Positions 14,489 to 22,215 are shown, numbered from the stretch's first letter. The stretch: DNA of 24,884 nucleotides from an uncultured Oscillospiraceae bacterium (GCA_900539195.1 UQBC01000037.1:1-24884), one strand, 5' to 3'. Numbers and translations are program-made. Notes: generated from the letters alone by a model not told the origin.

Positions 14489-14573
14489 CATAACAGGACA
14501 CTGATTTTGATACAATGCGTATCTTGATTGGTGTCCGTTTTCTTTATCCGAAAATCCTTGTTTAATGGGATTT
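14489..14573 (+). repeat. 85-bp dispersed repeat with terminator hairpin, copy B
   Basis: Same length as copy A with four substitutions. Two fall in the left arm of the stem (GGACACTGAT, 14496-14505, pairing with 14527-14536) and turn C-G and A-U pairs into U-G and G-U, so pairing is kept in plus-strand RNA. The U-rich tail GTTTTCTTTAT is unchanged. Confidence 0.9.
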
Positions 14574-14595
14574 CTCTAAACATTTAACGAAAGCA

Positions 14596-14643
14596 GGTTC
14601 TGCGATGACTGAAAAACGGTCACAGCAGAGCCTTTTCTTTTTT
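14596..14643 (+). terminator. Strong Rho-independent terminator
   Basis: GGTTCTGCGATGACTG pairs with CGGTCACAGCAGAGCC around AAAAA (about 14 of 16 positions paired), followed by TTTTCTTTTTT. No intact plus-strand gene precedes it; it probably served a gene now lost or the debris upstream. Confidence 0.8.
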
Positions 14644-14702
14644 ACCTTAATACTATTAAGCGCTGAATTTCAGCATTTAAATTAAGAACAATTATATAAA
14701 AA

Positions 14703-14747
14703 TATGCAGTACGAAAAATTTCTGTACCGTATTTTTATATTTTATTG
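14703..14747 (+). terminator. Weaker terminator-like hairpin
   Basis: ATGCAGTAC and GTACCGTAT pair (one mismatch, one G-U) around an 11-base loop and are followed by a T-rich run. No gene upstream is identified. Confidence 0.4.
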
Positions 14748-14966
14748 TGCTTGTTTTGTCGAGCCTCACAACTGACATGGCTATAAAGTATTCTTCTGTA
14801 TCTGTTACATTTTCATTGCTGCCCGAATGCTATTGTCCTTATTATAACAGGTGAAAAACAGAGCTGAACAACTCCGAAAGTAGTTTGTATTGTGTTGGGG
14901 ATATTGTAATATAATTTAAATTTCCATTCTATATGCTAAAAAAATTACAAAAATTGGAGCCGATGC

Positions 14967-14995
14967 TTGAAAAGCAAAAAAATATATGCTATAAT
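14967..14995 (+). promoter_or_regulatory. Extended -10 promoter of the small orphan gene
   Basis: -35 TTGAAA (14967-14972), 17 bases, -10 TATAAT (14990-14995) with TG one base before it. The predicted start near 15002 lies shortly before the possible start codons at 15018, 15039 and 15063. Confidence 0.8.
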
Positions 14996-15038
14996 TTGTA
15001 AAAAGTAAATAAATTATATGAAGTTCGGGCGGGGGAGT

Positions 15039-15332
15039 ATGAAACTTATAATAAAGGAAGAAATGCGTGAAACAAATTTCTGTACAGGAAAACAGAAGAT
15101 AAAGAAAACCGATAAGCATAAAGTATTTTGCTCTGTCGGAAAGGTAATTGCTTTTGAAAAAGGAAAACACAGCTTTGAAATAACGGAAGTAACCGATGAT
15201 ACAGTCGGCTTTACCGCTCTGAATGCCGAAGAACGCTACAATAAACAATGGAAACTGAAAAAGGGAGACAGTACGTTATATCAGCCTGTTATCCATGACG
15301 ACGGATACATATATTTATTCAGACTGAAATAG
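15039..15332 (+). CDS. Small hypothetical protein (97 residues)
   Basis: Not a family I recognise. The product is soluble, Lys-rich, without signal or membrane segment, and predicted mostly beta-stranded: alternating stretches such as KVFCSVGKVIAFEKGKHSFE, TVGFTALNA and YQPVIHDDGYIYLFRLK at the C-terminus. A consensus promoter upstream and a stem-loop just after the stop support a real single-gene unit. ATG 15039 follows a GGGGGAG run at short distance; ATG 15018 has no site, and ATG 15063 has AAGGAAG upstream and would give 89 residues. A 110-codon minus-strand frame overlapping it (14916-15248) is a by-product of the A-rich sequence. Confidence 0.72.
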   Translation: MKLIIKEEMRETNFCTGKQKIKKTDKHKVFCSVGKVIAFEKGKHSFEITEVTDDTVGFTALNAEERYNKQWKLKKGDSTLYQPVIHDDGYIYLFRLK

Positions 15333-15368
15333 AAACAGCCCGTAGCGTTTGCTCGTTACAGGCTGTTT
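15333..15368. terminator. Bidirectional stem-loop between convergent genes
   Basis: AAACAGCC (15333-15340) pairs with GGCTGTTT (15361-15368), with a further GTAGCG/CGTTAC pairing inside. It sits between the stop codons of two convergent genes (15332 and 15375). U-tracts are poor on both sides, so efficiency is uncertain. Confidence 0.6.
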
Positions 15369-15374
15369 ATAGAA

Positions 15375-17132
15375 TTACTTCAGAAGAGCTATCGTATCAT
15401 CGGCGATCCGTTCAGGTGTAAGATGAGCTTCACGCATAAGCTCGTTTACGTCGTATCTGTCATAAAACTTCTTTTCAAGACCGAAGCACAGTGTTTTAAC
15501 ATCGCTGTTGCCGTAGAAACGTGCTATCTTCTCGCCGAAACCGCCCTCAAGAATTCCGTCCTCAAGAGTTATCACAACATCGTGGTTTTTCTTGAGGTCT
15601 TCAAGCGTATCCTTGTCAATTCCCGTGATATAGTGAGGATTGATAAGCGTGGGAGCTGTGCCGGTCTTTTTCTCGATAAGACTGGCAGCTTTTTCACCGA
15701 GCTGATAGAAAGTGCCGAGTGCTATCACTGCTATCCTTGAGCCGCTTTTTGTGATCTCGTACTTGTTTATATCCGACCAGTCGCTTTTTACTTCCTTACC
15801 GTCCGAAATTACCGCACCGCCCGGTACACGCACAGCAACGGGATACTTGCTTTGTTCGATTGCCCAGTCAAGCATAGAAAGATATTCTTCCTTTGTTGCG
15901 GGAGCAAGATAAACAAGATTCGGAATGTTGGAGAGCATAGGAATATCATAAAGTCCGAGATGGGTAACATCGCTCATACCGTAGACAGAGCCTGCGAATA
16001 CGCTTATCGCAACAGGGCTGTTGTTTATACATATATCCTGCGAAATCTGGTCATAGGTACGCTGTATAAATGTGCTGTATACGGTGTACAAAGGCTTACC
16101 GCCGCCTGTTGCGATTCCCGATGCCATAGCCGCCGCATTTTCTTCCGCAATTCCTACATCTATAAACTGTCTGCCTGCCTCATCTCTTCTGCCTTTCCAG
16201 AAGCCGCCGACTGTGGGAGTACCGGAGGTAAGAACGCATACGCTTTCGTCATTCTTCATTTTTTCAAGAAGCATCTTAGCTGTAAGGTCGCCATAATCCT
16301 CGCCGTCAAAATTGAATTTAGGCTTTCCTGTTTCGGGGTCAAACGGCATATGCCAGTGCCAGTCCTCTTTGTTTTCTTCCGCAAAAGACAGCCCCTTTCC
16401 CTTTTCGGTAACTATATGCACTGCGACAGGACGCTTGCTGTCCTTTACTTTACTGAAAGCGGCGATAAGACTTTTAATATCGTTGCCGTCCTTTACGAAC
16501 ACATAGTCAAGACCCATAGCTGTGAACAGGTTCGTATCGGCTTTTCCGTTGCCCTCACGCAGAGCCTTGAGATTTTTGTACATACCTCCGTGGTTTTCAG
16601 CAATAGACATATCGTTATCATTTATAATAATGATAAGATTTCCGTCAAATTCGCCTGCATAGTCGATAGCTTCAAGAGCCTCGCCGCCGCTGAGCGAACC
16701 GTCGCCTATTACCGCAATAACGTTTCCGCTTTCGTGCTTTAAATCCCTTGCCTTTGCAAGACCGAGTGCAAGGCTTACAGAAGTTGAGGTGTGACCGATG
16801 ACGAAAAAGTCGTGTTCGCTTTCGGCGGGATTCGAGTAGCCCGAAATATCGTCAAAATGCTCTTCGTAAAGGAAACCGTCTTTTCTTCCTGTCAGCATCT
16901 TATGGCAATATGTCTGGTGCGATACGTCAAATACCATTTTATCCGTGGGTGAATTGAAAACATAGTGCATTGCGATAGTAGCTTCTACAAAACCGAGGTT
17001 AGGACCGCAGTGTCCACCGTGACGGCTGAGCTTGAATATAAGTGCATCACGCATTTCCTGTGCTAGTTTTGCCATTTCTGCCGTGCTGAGCTTCTTTACG
17101 TCAGCGGGTGAGTTGATTTTTTCAAGATACAT
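15375..17132 (-). CDS. Divergent 1-deoxy-D-xylulose-5-phosphate synthase-like thiamine-diphosphate enzyme
   Basis: A 585-residue transketolase-fold enzyme, shorter than standard DXS (about 620). Seen: His41 in GGHCGPNLG, SHQTYCHKMLTGR (71-83), the thiamine-diphosphate motif GDGSLSGGEALEA (143-155) with NDNDMS, Glu330 in DVGIAEENAAA and FIQRTYDQ (355-362). DXS normally condenses pyruvate with glyceraldehyde 3-phosphate for isoprenoids, thiamine and pyridoxal. Here the usual DRAG motif reads VFAG, DG-TH reads SDVTH and RYPRG reads RVPGG, so two arginines that hold the substrate phosphate in the canonical enzyme are missing. It resembles the shorter DXS-like subgroup of some Firmicutes, whose reaction is unsettled. 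AAGGAG lies eight bases before the ATG. It has its own MerR-type promoter. Confidence 0.85.
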   Translation of the reverse strand: MYLEKINSPADVKKLSTAEMAKLAQEMRDALIFKLSRHGGHCGPNLGFVEATIAMHYVFNSPTDKMVFDVSHQTYCHKMLTGRKDGFLYEEHFDDISGYSNPAESEHDFFVIGHTSTSVSLALGLAKARDLKHESGNVIAVIGDGSLSGGEALEAIDYAGEFDGNLIIIINDNDMSIAENHGGMYKNLKALREGNGKADTNLFTAMGLDYVFVKDGNDIKSLIAAFSKVKDSKRPVAVHIVTEKGKGLSFAEENKEDWHWHMPFDPETGKPKFNFDGEDYGDLTAKMLLEKMKNDESVCVLTSGTPTVGGFWKGRRDEAGRQFIDVGIAEENAAAMASGIATGGGKPLYTVYSTFIQRTYDQISQDICINNSPVAISVFAGSVYGMSDVTHLGLYDIPMLSNIPNLVYLAPATKEEYLSMLDWAIEQSKYPVAVRVPGGAVISDGKEVKSDWSDINKYEITKSGSRIAVIALGTFYQLGEKAASLIEKKTGTAPTLINPHYITGIDKDTLEDLKKNHDVVITLEDGILEGGFGEKIARFYGNSDVKTLCFGLEKKFYDRYDVNELMREAHLTPERIADDTIALLK

Positions 17133-17207
17133 TGTTATTTCTCCTTTTCTTTATATGTATGCAACTCAGAGAGATGCATTTCTTGCCTGATTTTTCGTTA
17201 CGACCAT

Positions 17208-17238
17208 ATTGTATCACATGGAGTTAACTCTAAGTCAA
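17208..17238 (-). promoter_or_regulatory. MerR-type promoter of the DXS-like gene (19-bp spacer with palindromic operator)
   Basis: Minus strand: -35 TTGACT (17238-17233), a 19-base spacer and -10 TACAAT (17213-17208). Within the spacer and overlapping the -35 is the palindrome ACTTAGAGTTAACTCCATGT (17235-17216; core GAGTTAACTC is perfect). Over-long spacers with an internal dyad are the mark of MerR-family control, and this sequence is close to the operators of AdhR/NmlR-like MerR proteins. No MerR gene lies in the window. Confidence 0.72.
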
Positions 17239-17300
17239 GAGTTTTTAAAAAATTTTTGAAAATATTCGTATGCAATAATTACAATAATATTTATTAAAAT

Positions 17301-17317
17301 TGTAACCAAATTGTAAC
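17301..17317 (+). promoter_or_regulatory. WalR-like box upstream of the cell-wall enzyme gene
   Basis: TGTAAC (17301-17306), five bases, TGTAAC (17312-17317). This fits the WalR (YycF) consensus TGTWAH-N5-TGTWAH exactly and ends 10 bases before the -35 of the following gene, a position that suits activation. Confidence 0.6.
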
Positions 17318-17327
17318 CGTTTAGCAA

Positions 17328-17356
17328 TTGATTTTTCAATAAATAAATGTTATACT
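17328..17356 (+). promoter_or_regulatory. Promoter of the NlpC/P60-like protein gene
   Basis: -35 TTGATT (17328-17333), 17 bases, -10 TATACT (17351-17356). Predicted start near 17363, giving a leader of about 48 bases. Confidence 0.7.
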
Positions 17357-17410
17357 AAATTAAACAGTTGCTTATCTTTTCATAAATACAGATAATTTAA
17401 AGGAAATGTT

Positions 17411-18994
17411 ATGACATCATCAGAAACATCTTTAGAAAAAGAAATTACAAGCATAAATCCGGCGTCAACAGCAGAAAACCCCAATTCGCACCGAAAGAGC
17501 ATAGAGAAAAAGCATAAGTCCGACCGTCTGCATAATTTGTGCGTTACTTTTCTGTCGGTTGTTATATCAATCTGTGCGGGAATATCACTTTTCTGCGGTT
17601 ACGCACTTATCGAAAATAAACGCGAAGAGTCGTCGTCTGAGGCAGAGCCGACAATAATCGCTTCGGAAATACAGCCTGTACCGGAAATAAGATCTGTTGC
17701 AGTGTCCACAGTTCTGAACTCTGATTTTACTCGCAATGTAACGCTCGATTGCAGGAATGACGACGGTACAACAGACGGTCTGCATTATTATGTTACCAAC
17801 AGCGATGTACCTGACCTTGACGGATTGAAATCGGATATTAAGGATGGCAAGGCAACGTTTCCTCTTTCAAAGGGAAACTATATTATAATAGTAACCAATG
17901 ACAGCGGTAAAGTTACACGCAGTGATAAATTTACCGTGGCAGTCGACGTAGTAAGCGGTATATCGATTGATAAAACCGATACATATATGAATGTTGGAAT
18001 GACAGGTACGCTTACAACCGCTTTTGAAACTATCGGAAATCCCACAGACAGTGAAAAATCGATAAAGTGGAACAGCTCCGCACCGAAAACGGTCAGCGTC
18101 AAGAACGGTGTGATCACCGCACTGAAAGCGGGTAAGGCGACAATAACAGCAAGCGTATCGGACAGCATTTCGGACAGTATTGAAATAACCGTTACCGATT
18201 TGCTCAGAGCGCCGAAAATCACAGCAACAAAGCCTCTTTTACCTGCCGGACAGTACACCGAGGAAGAGGGGGCGCTGATCGACGCTGTGCTTGAGAGCCG
18301 AGTTAATACAGCAGGCTATGGCACAAGAGCAGGTGTAGTTGCGGCGGCAAGGTTTATTCCGCTTGAATTCAATTACAAGATACCGTATTTCTATGAAAAC
18401 GGCAGGCTTGATCCACAGCCCGAAAGGCCGTATTGTGACGGCGAGGGTAGATTCTATCACAAGGGGCTTTATCTGACGCACAGTAAGTTTGACATTCTTG
18501 ATAAGAAAGGCATATTATACGGACCTGCAACGTGGGGTGAACCGCTCACAAACTGGGAGGACGCATTCGGACTTATTCCGGGTGCGAAATATGCAAACGG
18601 CATGACCTGTTCGGGATTTGTTTCGTGGTGCCTGTATAACGGCGGTGTACCACTCGGTGATGTCGGTGCGGGTGATACTCCCGGCTATGACGATGAATAC
18701 TCTGATTTCGGAGAGCGTGTATGGCTTGACGAGGAGGTAATGCGAAGCGGAATATTGCAGGTGGGCGATCTTATCGGCTGTGACGGTCACATTGCGATAA
18801 TAGCAGGCTTTGACGAGAACAATATCTACATAGCCGAAGCGCTCGGAAAGGGTATAGTTATGGAAGTGCGAGAACGCTACCGTGAGGTGTGGCAGTGCGG
18901 CGATTATACCTATGCAATGCTTATGGGAGATATTTACGCTGAGCATAACGGCGAAGGAAACGTAACTGAAATGTGGAAGGATTATTCCGAATAA
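17411..18994 (+). CDS. Membrane-anchored Big_2 / NlpC-P60-like cell-wall hydrolase
   Basis: A 527-residue protein. A hydrophilic, basic cytoplasmic head (1-40) precedes one membrane segment (about 43-66), so the rest lies outside (type II topology). Residues about 182-263 form a bacterial Ig-like (Big_2) domain with the usual IKWNSSAPKTVSVKNGVITALKAGKATITA pattern (from about 218 to 247). Residues about 285-510 resemble an NlpC/P60-CHAP-type cysteine peptidase or amidase: Cys400 in NGMTCSGFVSWCL, His460 in GDLIGCDGHIAII and a possible third residue Glu476 in YIAEALG. The likely role is cutting peptide bonds in peptidoglycan during growth or division. AAAGGA lies six bases before the ATG. The WalR-like box upstream fits a wall hydrolase. 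A strong terminator follows. Confidence 0.85.
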   Translation: MTSSETSLEKEITSINPASTAENPNSHRKSIEKKHKSDRLHNLCVTFLSVVISICAGISLFCGYALIENKREESSSEAEPTIIASEIQPVPEIRSVAVSTVLNSDFTRNVTLDCRNDDGTTDGLHYYVTNSDVPDLDGLKSDIKDGKATFPLSKGNYIIIVTNDSGKVTRSDKFTVAVDVVSGISIDKTDTYMNVGMTGTLTTAFETIGNPTDSEKSIKWNSSAPKTVSVKNGVITALKAGKATITASVSDSISDSIEITVTDLLRAPKITATKPLLPAGQYTEEEGALIDAVLESRVNTAGYGTRAGVVAAARFIPLEFNYKIPYFYENGRLDPQPERPYCDGEGRFYHKGLYLTHSKFDILDKKGILYGPATWGEPLTNWEDAFGLIPGAKYANGMTCSGFVSWCLYNGGVPLGDVGAGDTPGYDDEYSDFGERVWLDEEVMRSGILQVGDLIGCDGHIAIIAGFDENNIYIAEALGKGIVMEVRERYREVWQCGDYTYAMLMGDIYAEHNGEGNVTEMWKDYSE

Positions 18995-19010
18995 CAGAAA
19001 AAAGAATATA

Positions 19011-19054
19011 AAAACATCGGTGCCCGACCTTTTACAGCCGGGCACCGATGTTTT
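19011..19054. terminator. Strong terminator after the cell-wall enzyme gene
   Basis: A perfect 16-bp stem: AAAACATCGGTGCCCG (19011-19026) with its complement ending at 19054, and a 12-base loop. The stem itself supplies TTTT at the 3' side, and AAAA on the other strand would serve in reverse. Confidence 0.9.
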
Positions 19055-19200
19055 GGGGAAATATATGAAAACGAAGATAGCAACATTTATAGGGCTTTTT
19101 CTCACCCTGTACCTGTATTATATTCGACGTTTGTTAACTGAATTTAAATTTCTTATTATTTTCACCCGATAATTTTCAATATTTTCTTTCCGATCGTCTA

Positions 19201-19229
19201 TTGACACTGCCACCTCTTTATAGTATGAT
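19201..19229 (+). promoter_or_regulatory. Sigma-A promoter of the GH2 gene
   Basis: -35 TTGACA (19201-19206), 17 bases, -10 TATGAT (19224-19229), with start predicted near 19236. Confidence 0.82.
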
Positions 19230-19239
19230 AAGCAAAGAA

Positions 19240-19253
19240 TGTAAACGTTCACA
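19240..19253 (+). promoter_or_regulatory. cre-like / LacI-family operator over the GH2 transcription start
   Basis: TGTAAACGTTCACA is a near-perfect dyad (one mismatch) and fits the CcpA cre consensus TGWNANCGNTNWCA. It begins about four bases downstream of the predicted start, a position where binding represses. CcpA or a dedicated LacI-type repressor could be the ligand-binding protein; neither is in the window. Confidence 0.75.
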
Positions 19254-19270
19254 CGAAAGGATAGTATTCT

Positions 19271-21955
19271 ATGATCAATACGATTGATATAAGCGGAAAG
19301 TGGGAGCTTTTCATAAACGAAAATAATCTTTTCTCGCTCCCGGAAGAGTACAATGACAATATAGTTCTTCCCGACACTCTTTCAAATTCAGCAAAGGTAG
19401 CTGAGAACAAAAACAAGGACGATGGCTATCTCACCGATAAATACACCTTTACAGGTTACGCCTGGTTCAGGCGCTCGCTTACGCTTGAAAGTGATATGAC
19501 GGGCTTGGTGTCGATACTCACGCTTGAACGCACAAGAGTAAGTACCCTGTACATAGACGGCACAGAAGTCGGTACTTGTGACAGCCTTTGCAGTACGCAC
19601 CGCTATGACATTTCTTCATATATGACCGCAGGCGCGCACGAAATCGTTATCCGTGTGGCGAATGTCGGTTATAAGACGGGCGGCGGACATATGACAAGTC
19701 CGGATACCCAGACAAACTGGCTCGGTATTGTCGGAAAGATGAATATTGAAATCTATCCCAAGAGCTACATTTCTGATGTAAGAGTTATCGCATCTGCTGA
19801 CGGCAGTTTATCGGTAAGAGGCACGGCTAACGGTGCAGACAATGCCGTTGTTACTGCGACCGTTACAGCACCAGACGGAATCCGTGTGCTTAAGGCTAAT
19901 ATCATATCTGACGGAGATACTTTTGAAGCTGAGTTCAGGCTTGAAAATGCTCAGCTGTGGGATGAATTTGAACGCAATATCTACAGTCTTGAGTTGCGTT
20001 GCGGTGAAGATATATTCAATACCTCGTTCGGCTTTGTGACATTCTCGGGTAATGACAGAAAATTGCTTGTAAACGGCGGCGAATCGTTCCTGCGAGGAAA
20101 GCACGACGGAATGATTTTTCCGCTTACCGCTTATGCTCCCTGTGACGTTAACGATTGGAAAGAGCGTCTTAAAATCGCCAAAAGCTATGGTATAAACCAC
20201 TACCGCTTCCACACCTGCTGTCCTCCCGATGCTGCATTTACCGCCGCAGACGAGCTTGGTATCTATATGGAGCCGGAGCTTCCTTTCTGGGGAACGATTG
20301 CAGCAAAGGGCGAGGACGGTTATAACGAGGAAGAACAGGACTACCTTATAAACGAGGGTATCCGTATTATAAAAGAGTTTTCCCACCACCCCTCATTTGT
20401 TATGATGTCGCTCGGAAACGAGCTTTGGGGCAGCCGTGAAAGACTGGGAGAGATCATTGACATCCTCCGCCGTGAAAATCATTCAATCTTCTTCACAAGC
20501 GGCTCAAACAACTTCCAGTTCTGGCCCGCAGAAATTCCGCAGGAGGATTTTTTTGCAGGCGTAAGACTTTCCCGTGACAGATTGTTCAGAGGCTCTTATG
20601 CTATGTGCGACGCACCTCTCGGTCATATCCAGACGGACAAGCCGAATACCGTTCACGATTATGATGCGATAATCAGAGGCGAAAACGGCTCGGAGAACGA
20701 GGGCGGAGATACAATACAGATTCAGTATGGCACAGGAGTAAAGACGGTAAAGCTGAGCGCCGCAGACGGCAGTTATATTCCGCACAAGCCGGTAGTTTCT
20801 CACGAGGTAGGGCAGTATGATTACTTCCCCGACTTTGACGAGATGAAAATGTACACAGGTCCGCTCGTTCCTCGCTATCTCGATGTTTTCAGAGAGCGGC
20901 TTGAAGAAAAGGGACTTTACACGCAGTGGAGAGATTTTTTTGAGGCGGTCGGCGCACATTGTACGCAGTGCTATAAGGACGAAATTGAAACGGCGTTGCG
21001 TTCTTCCGAACTCAGCGGCTTCCAGCTTCTCGATCTGCAGGATTTCAACGGACAGGGAGTTTCGCTTGTCGGCGTGCTTAATGCCTTTATGCAATCTAAG
21101 GGCTTTATAACGCCTGAGGACTGGAGAGGCTTCTGCGACAGTAACGTACTGCTTGCAAAATCCGAAAAGTATGTTTTCGGTGCGGATGAAAAACCGGCTA
21201 TCGAAATTATTCTTTCTTCATACGGCAAGGATAAGATAAAGAGCGGAGCGGTACGGTATTCGCTCACAAGCGATGAGCTTGATATAAACGGCAGTGTTGA
21301 ATTTACCTCATCGGATGCACGCCTTACCTCTGTCGGCACATTCACTCCCGATTTCAGCGCTATTACAAAGCCGCAGAAGGCTGTTCTCACCCTTACACTC
21401 GGCAAATATCACAACAGCTATGTATTCTGGCTTTATCCGCAGACAGATGTTGAAATTACCGAAAACTGCATAAAGACAGCCGATGACGAGCTGATTTTTG
21501 CAGACAGTGTTGAAAAGGCAAAGGAGCTTATAGCAAGCGGCAAAAAGGCTATGGTAATAACCGATGGCAGTAATGCTATAGAAAACGCATACTGCGCAGA
21601 TTTCTGGAACTATCATATGTTCCGTGTCATTTCGGAGAGCATGAACAAGCCTGTAGCGCCCGGAACAATGGGACTTCTTATTGACAAGAATGATAAGCTT
21701 TTAAGTGCTTTCCCGTGTGAAAAGTTTACCACGCCACAGTGGTACGAGGCGGTAACTCACAGCAAGGCTGATATACTTGATGATAACCCCGAAATTACAC
21801 CTATAGTTCAGGTCGTAGATAACACCGAGCGTTGTCATCGCCTTGGTATGCTGTATAAGAAGAACGGCGTTCTACATTGCAGTATAAGACTGTGGGAAGC
21901 GGCTGACTGCCCCGAAATAAGGCAGCTTGCTAAGAGCATTACGGAAAATTTCTGA
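19271..21955 (+). CDS. Glycoside hydrolase family 2 protein (beta-galactosidase/glucuronidase superfamily)
   Basis: An 894-residue cytoplasmic protein without signal peptide. Residues about 1-165 are the GH2 sugar-binding jelly roll (ISGKWELF, GYAWFRRSLTL, RVSTLYIDGTEVG). Residues 168-258 are the Ig-like domain. The TIM barrel starts at about 262 (FLRGKHDGMIFPLTAYAP, INHYRFHTCCPPDAAFTAADE, GIYMEPELPFWG). Acid/base Glu384 in MSLGNELWGS and nucleophile Glu512 in VVSHEVGQYD are placed as in GH2. About 270 C-terminal residues follow the barrel. The beta-linked sugar it removes cannot be told from sequence; a plant-polysaccharide side chain is likely. GAAAGGA lies nine bases before the ATG. It is a single-gene unit with its own promoter, operator and terminator. 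Confidence 0.9.
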   Translation: MINTIDISGKWELFINENNLFSLPEEYNDNIVLPDTLSNSAKVAENKNKDDGYLTDKYTFTGYAWFRRSLTLESDMTGLVSILTLERTRVSTLYIDGTEVGTCDSLCSTHRYDISSYMTAGAHEIVIRVANVGYKTGGGHMTSPDTQTNWLGIVGKMNIEIYPKSYISDVRVIASADGSLSVRGTANGADNAVVTATVTAPDGIRVLKANIISDGDTFEAEFRLENAQLWDEFERNIYSLELRCGEDIFNTSFGFVTFSGNDRKLLVNGGESFLRGKHDGMIFPLTAYAPCDVNDWKERLKIAKSYGINHYRFHTCCPPDAAFTAADELGIYMEPELPFWGTIAAKGEDGYNEEEQDYLINEGIRIIKEFSHHPSFVMMSLGNELWGSRERLGEIIDILRRENHSIFFTSGSNNFQFWPAEIPQEDFFAGVRLSRDRLFRGSYAMCDAPLGHIQTDKPNTVHDYDAIIRGENGSENEGGDTIQIQYGTGVKTVKLSAADGSYIPHKPVVSHEVGQYDYFPDFDEMKMYTGPLVPRYLDVFRERLEEKGLYTQWRDFFEAVGAHCTQCYKDEIETALRSSELSGFQLLDLQDFNGQGVSLVGVLNAFMQSKGFITPEDWRGFCDSNVLLAKSEKYVFGADEKPAIEIILSSYGKDKIKSGAVRYSLTSDELDINGSVEFTSSDARLTSVGTFTPDFSAITKPQKAVLTLTLGKYHNSYVFWLYPQTDVEITENCIKTADDELIFADSVEKAKELIASGKKAMVITDGSNAIENAYCADFWNYHMFRVISESMNKPVAPGTMGLLIDKNDKLLSAFPCEKFTTPQWYEAVTHSKADILDDNPEITPIVQVVDNTERCHRLGMLYKKNGVLHCSIRLWEAADCPEIRQLAKSITENF

Positions 21956-21967
21956 TATAATATGAAA

Positions 21968-21999
21968 ACCGCCTTGTGCGCAGTAACACGCAGGGCGGT
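21968..21999 (+). terminator. Terminator of the GH2 gene
   Basis: ACCGCC (21968-21973) pairs with GGCGGT (21994-21999), extended by a partly wobble inner stem. The tail CTTAGTCTGTC is only moderately U-rich. Confidence 0.65.
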
Positions 22000-22033
22000 C
22001 TTAGTCTGTCAAAAAACCTACATCGTTGATAAA

Positions 22034-22128
22034 AATGGGGTCGCAGGGGCGGAGCCCCCGACAGGGACTAGGGGCGGTAGCCCCAGTAATATAGCCCCTT
22101 CCCACGGGGAAGGGGTTTGGGGATAGGG
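22034..22128. repeat. GC-rich hairpin cluster, REP-like
   Basis: Three perfect hairpins in a row: GGGGC-GGA-GCCCC (22046-22058), GGGGC-GGTA-GCCCC (22071-22084) and CCCCTTCCC-ACG-GGGAAGGGG (22095-22115). The block is far richer in G and C than its flanks and carries no gene. Blocks of this look occur as dispersed intergenic repeats in Clostridia genomes (recalled, not searched). There is only one copy in the window. Confidence 0.65.
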
Positions 22129-22178
22129 ATTGAGAATAAGCACTTTTTTGAAAAAACAGATTTTTTCTACAAACTGAA

Positions 22179-22207
22179 ACCTCCGCATTGCTTAATAATG
22201 CGGAGGT
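22179..22207 (-). terminator. Terminator of the gdhA unit
   Basis: ACCTCCGCATT and AATGCGGAGGT form a perfect 11-bp stem with a 7-base loop. On the minus strand it is followed by TTCAGTTTG, 9 bases after the stop of the 54-codon gene. Confidence 0.8.
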
Positions 22208-22215
22208 CATTTTAT

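Larger units (their letters stand above)
13887..15017. other. Decayed intergenic region
   Basis: About 1.1 kb without an intact gene. It holds part of a GGCAACAC-type repeat end (minus strand at about 14071-14087), four imperfect copies of a short CATGATAATTTT-like unit (14122-14166), an Xre remnant (14163-14320), a 34-codon frame (14373-14477), the second 85-bp repeat (14489-14573), a strong terminator (14596-14643) and a weaker hairpin (14703-14735). The rest (13887-14060 and 14736-14960) shows nothing recognisable. This looks like the scar of lost mobile or regulatory genes. Confidence 0.7.

Noticed and set aside
14916..15248. 110-codon minus-strand frame that looks membrane-like (many Phe and Tyr)
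   Set aside because: The Phe-rich look comes from A-runs in the plus-strand gene, which has promoter, ribosome site and stem-loop in the right places.
15852..16742. 296-codon plus-strand frame opposite the DXS-like gene
   Set aside because: It lies wholly inside the DXS-like coding region on the other strand and shows no family motif.
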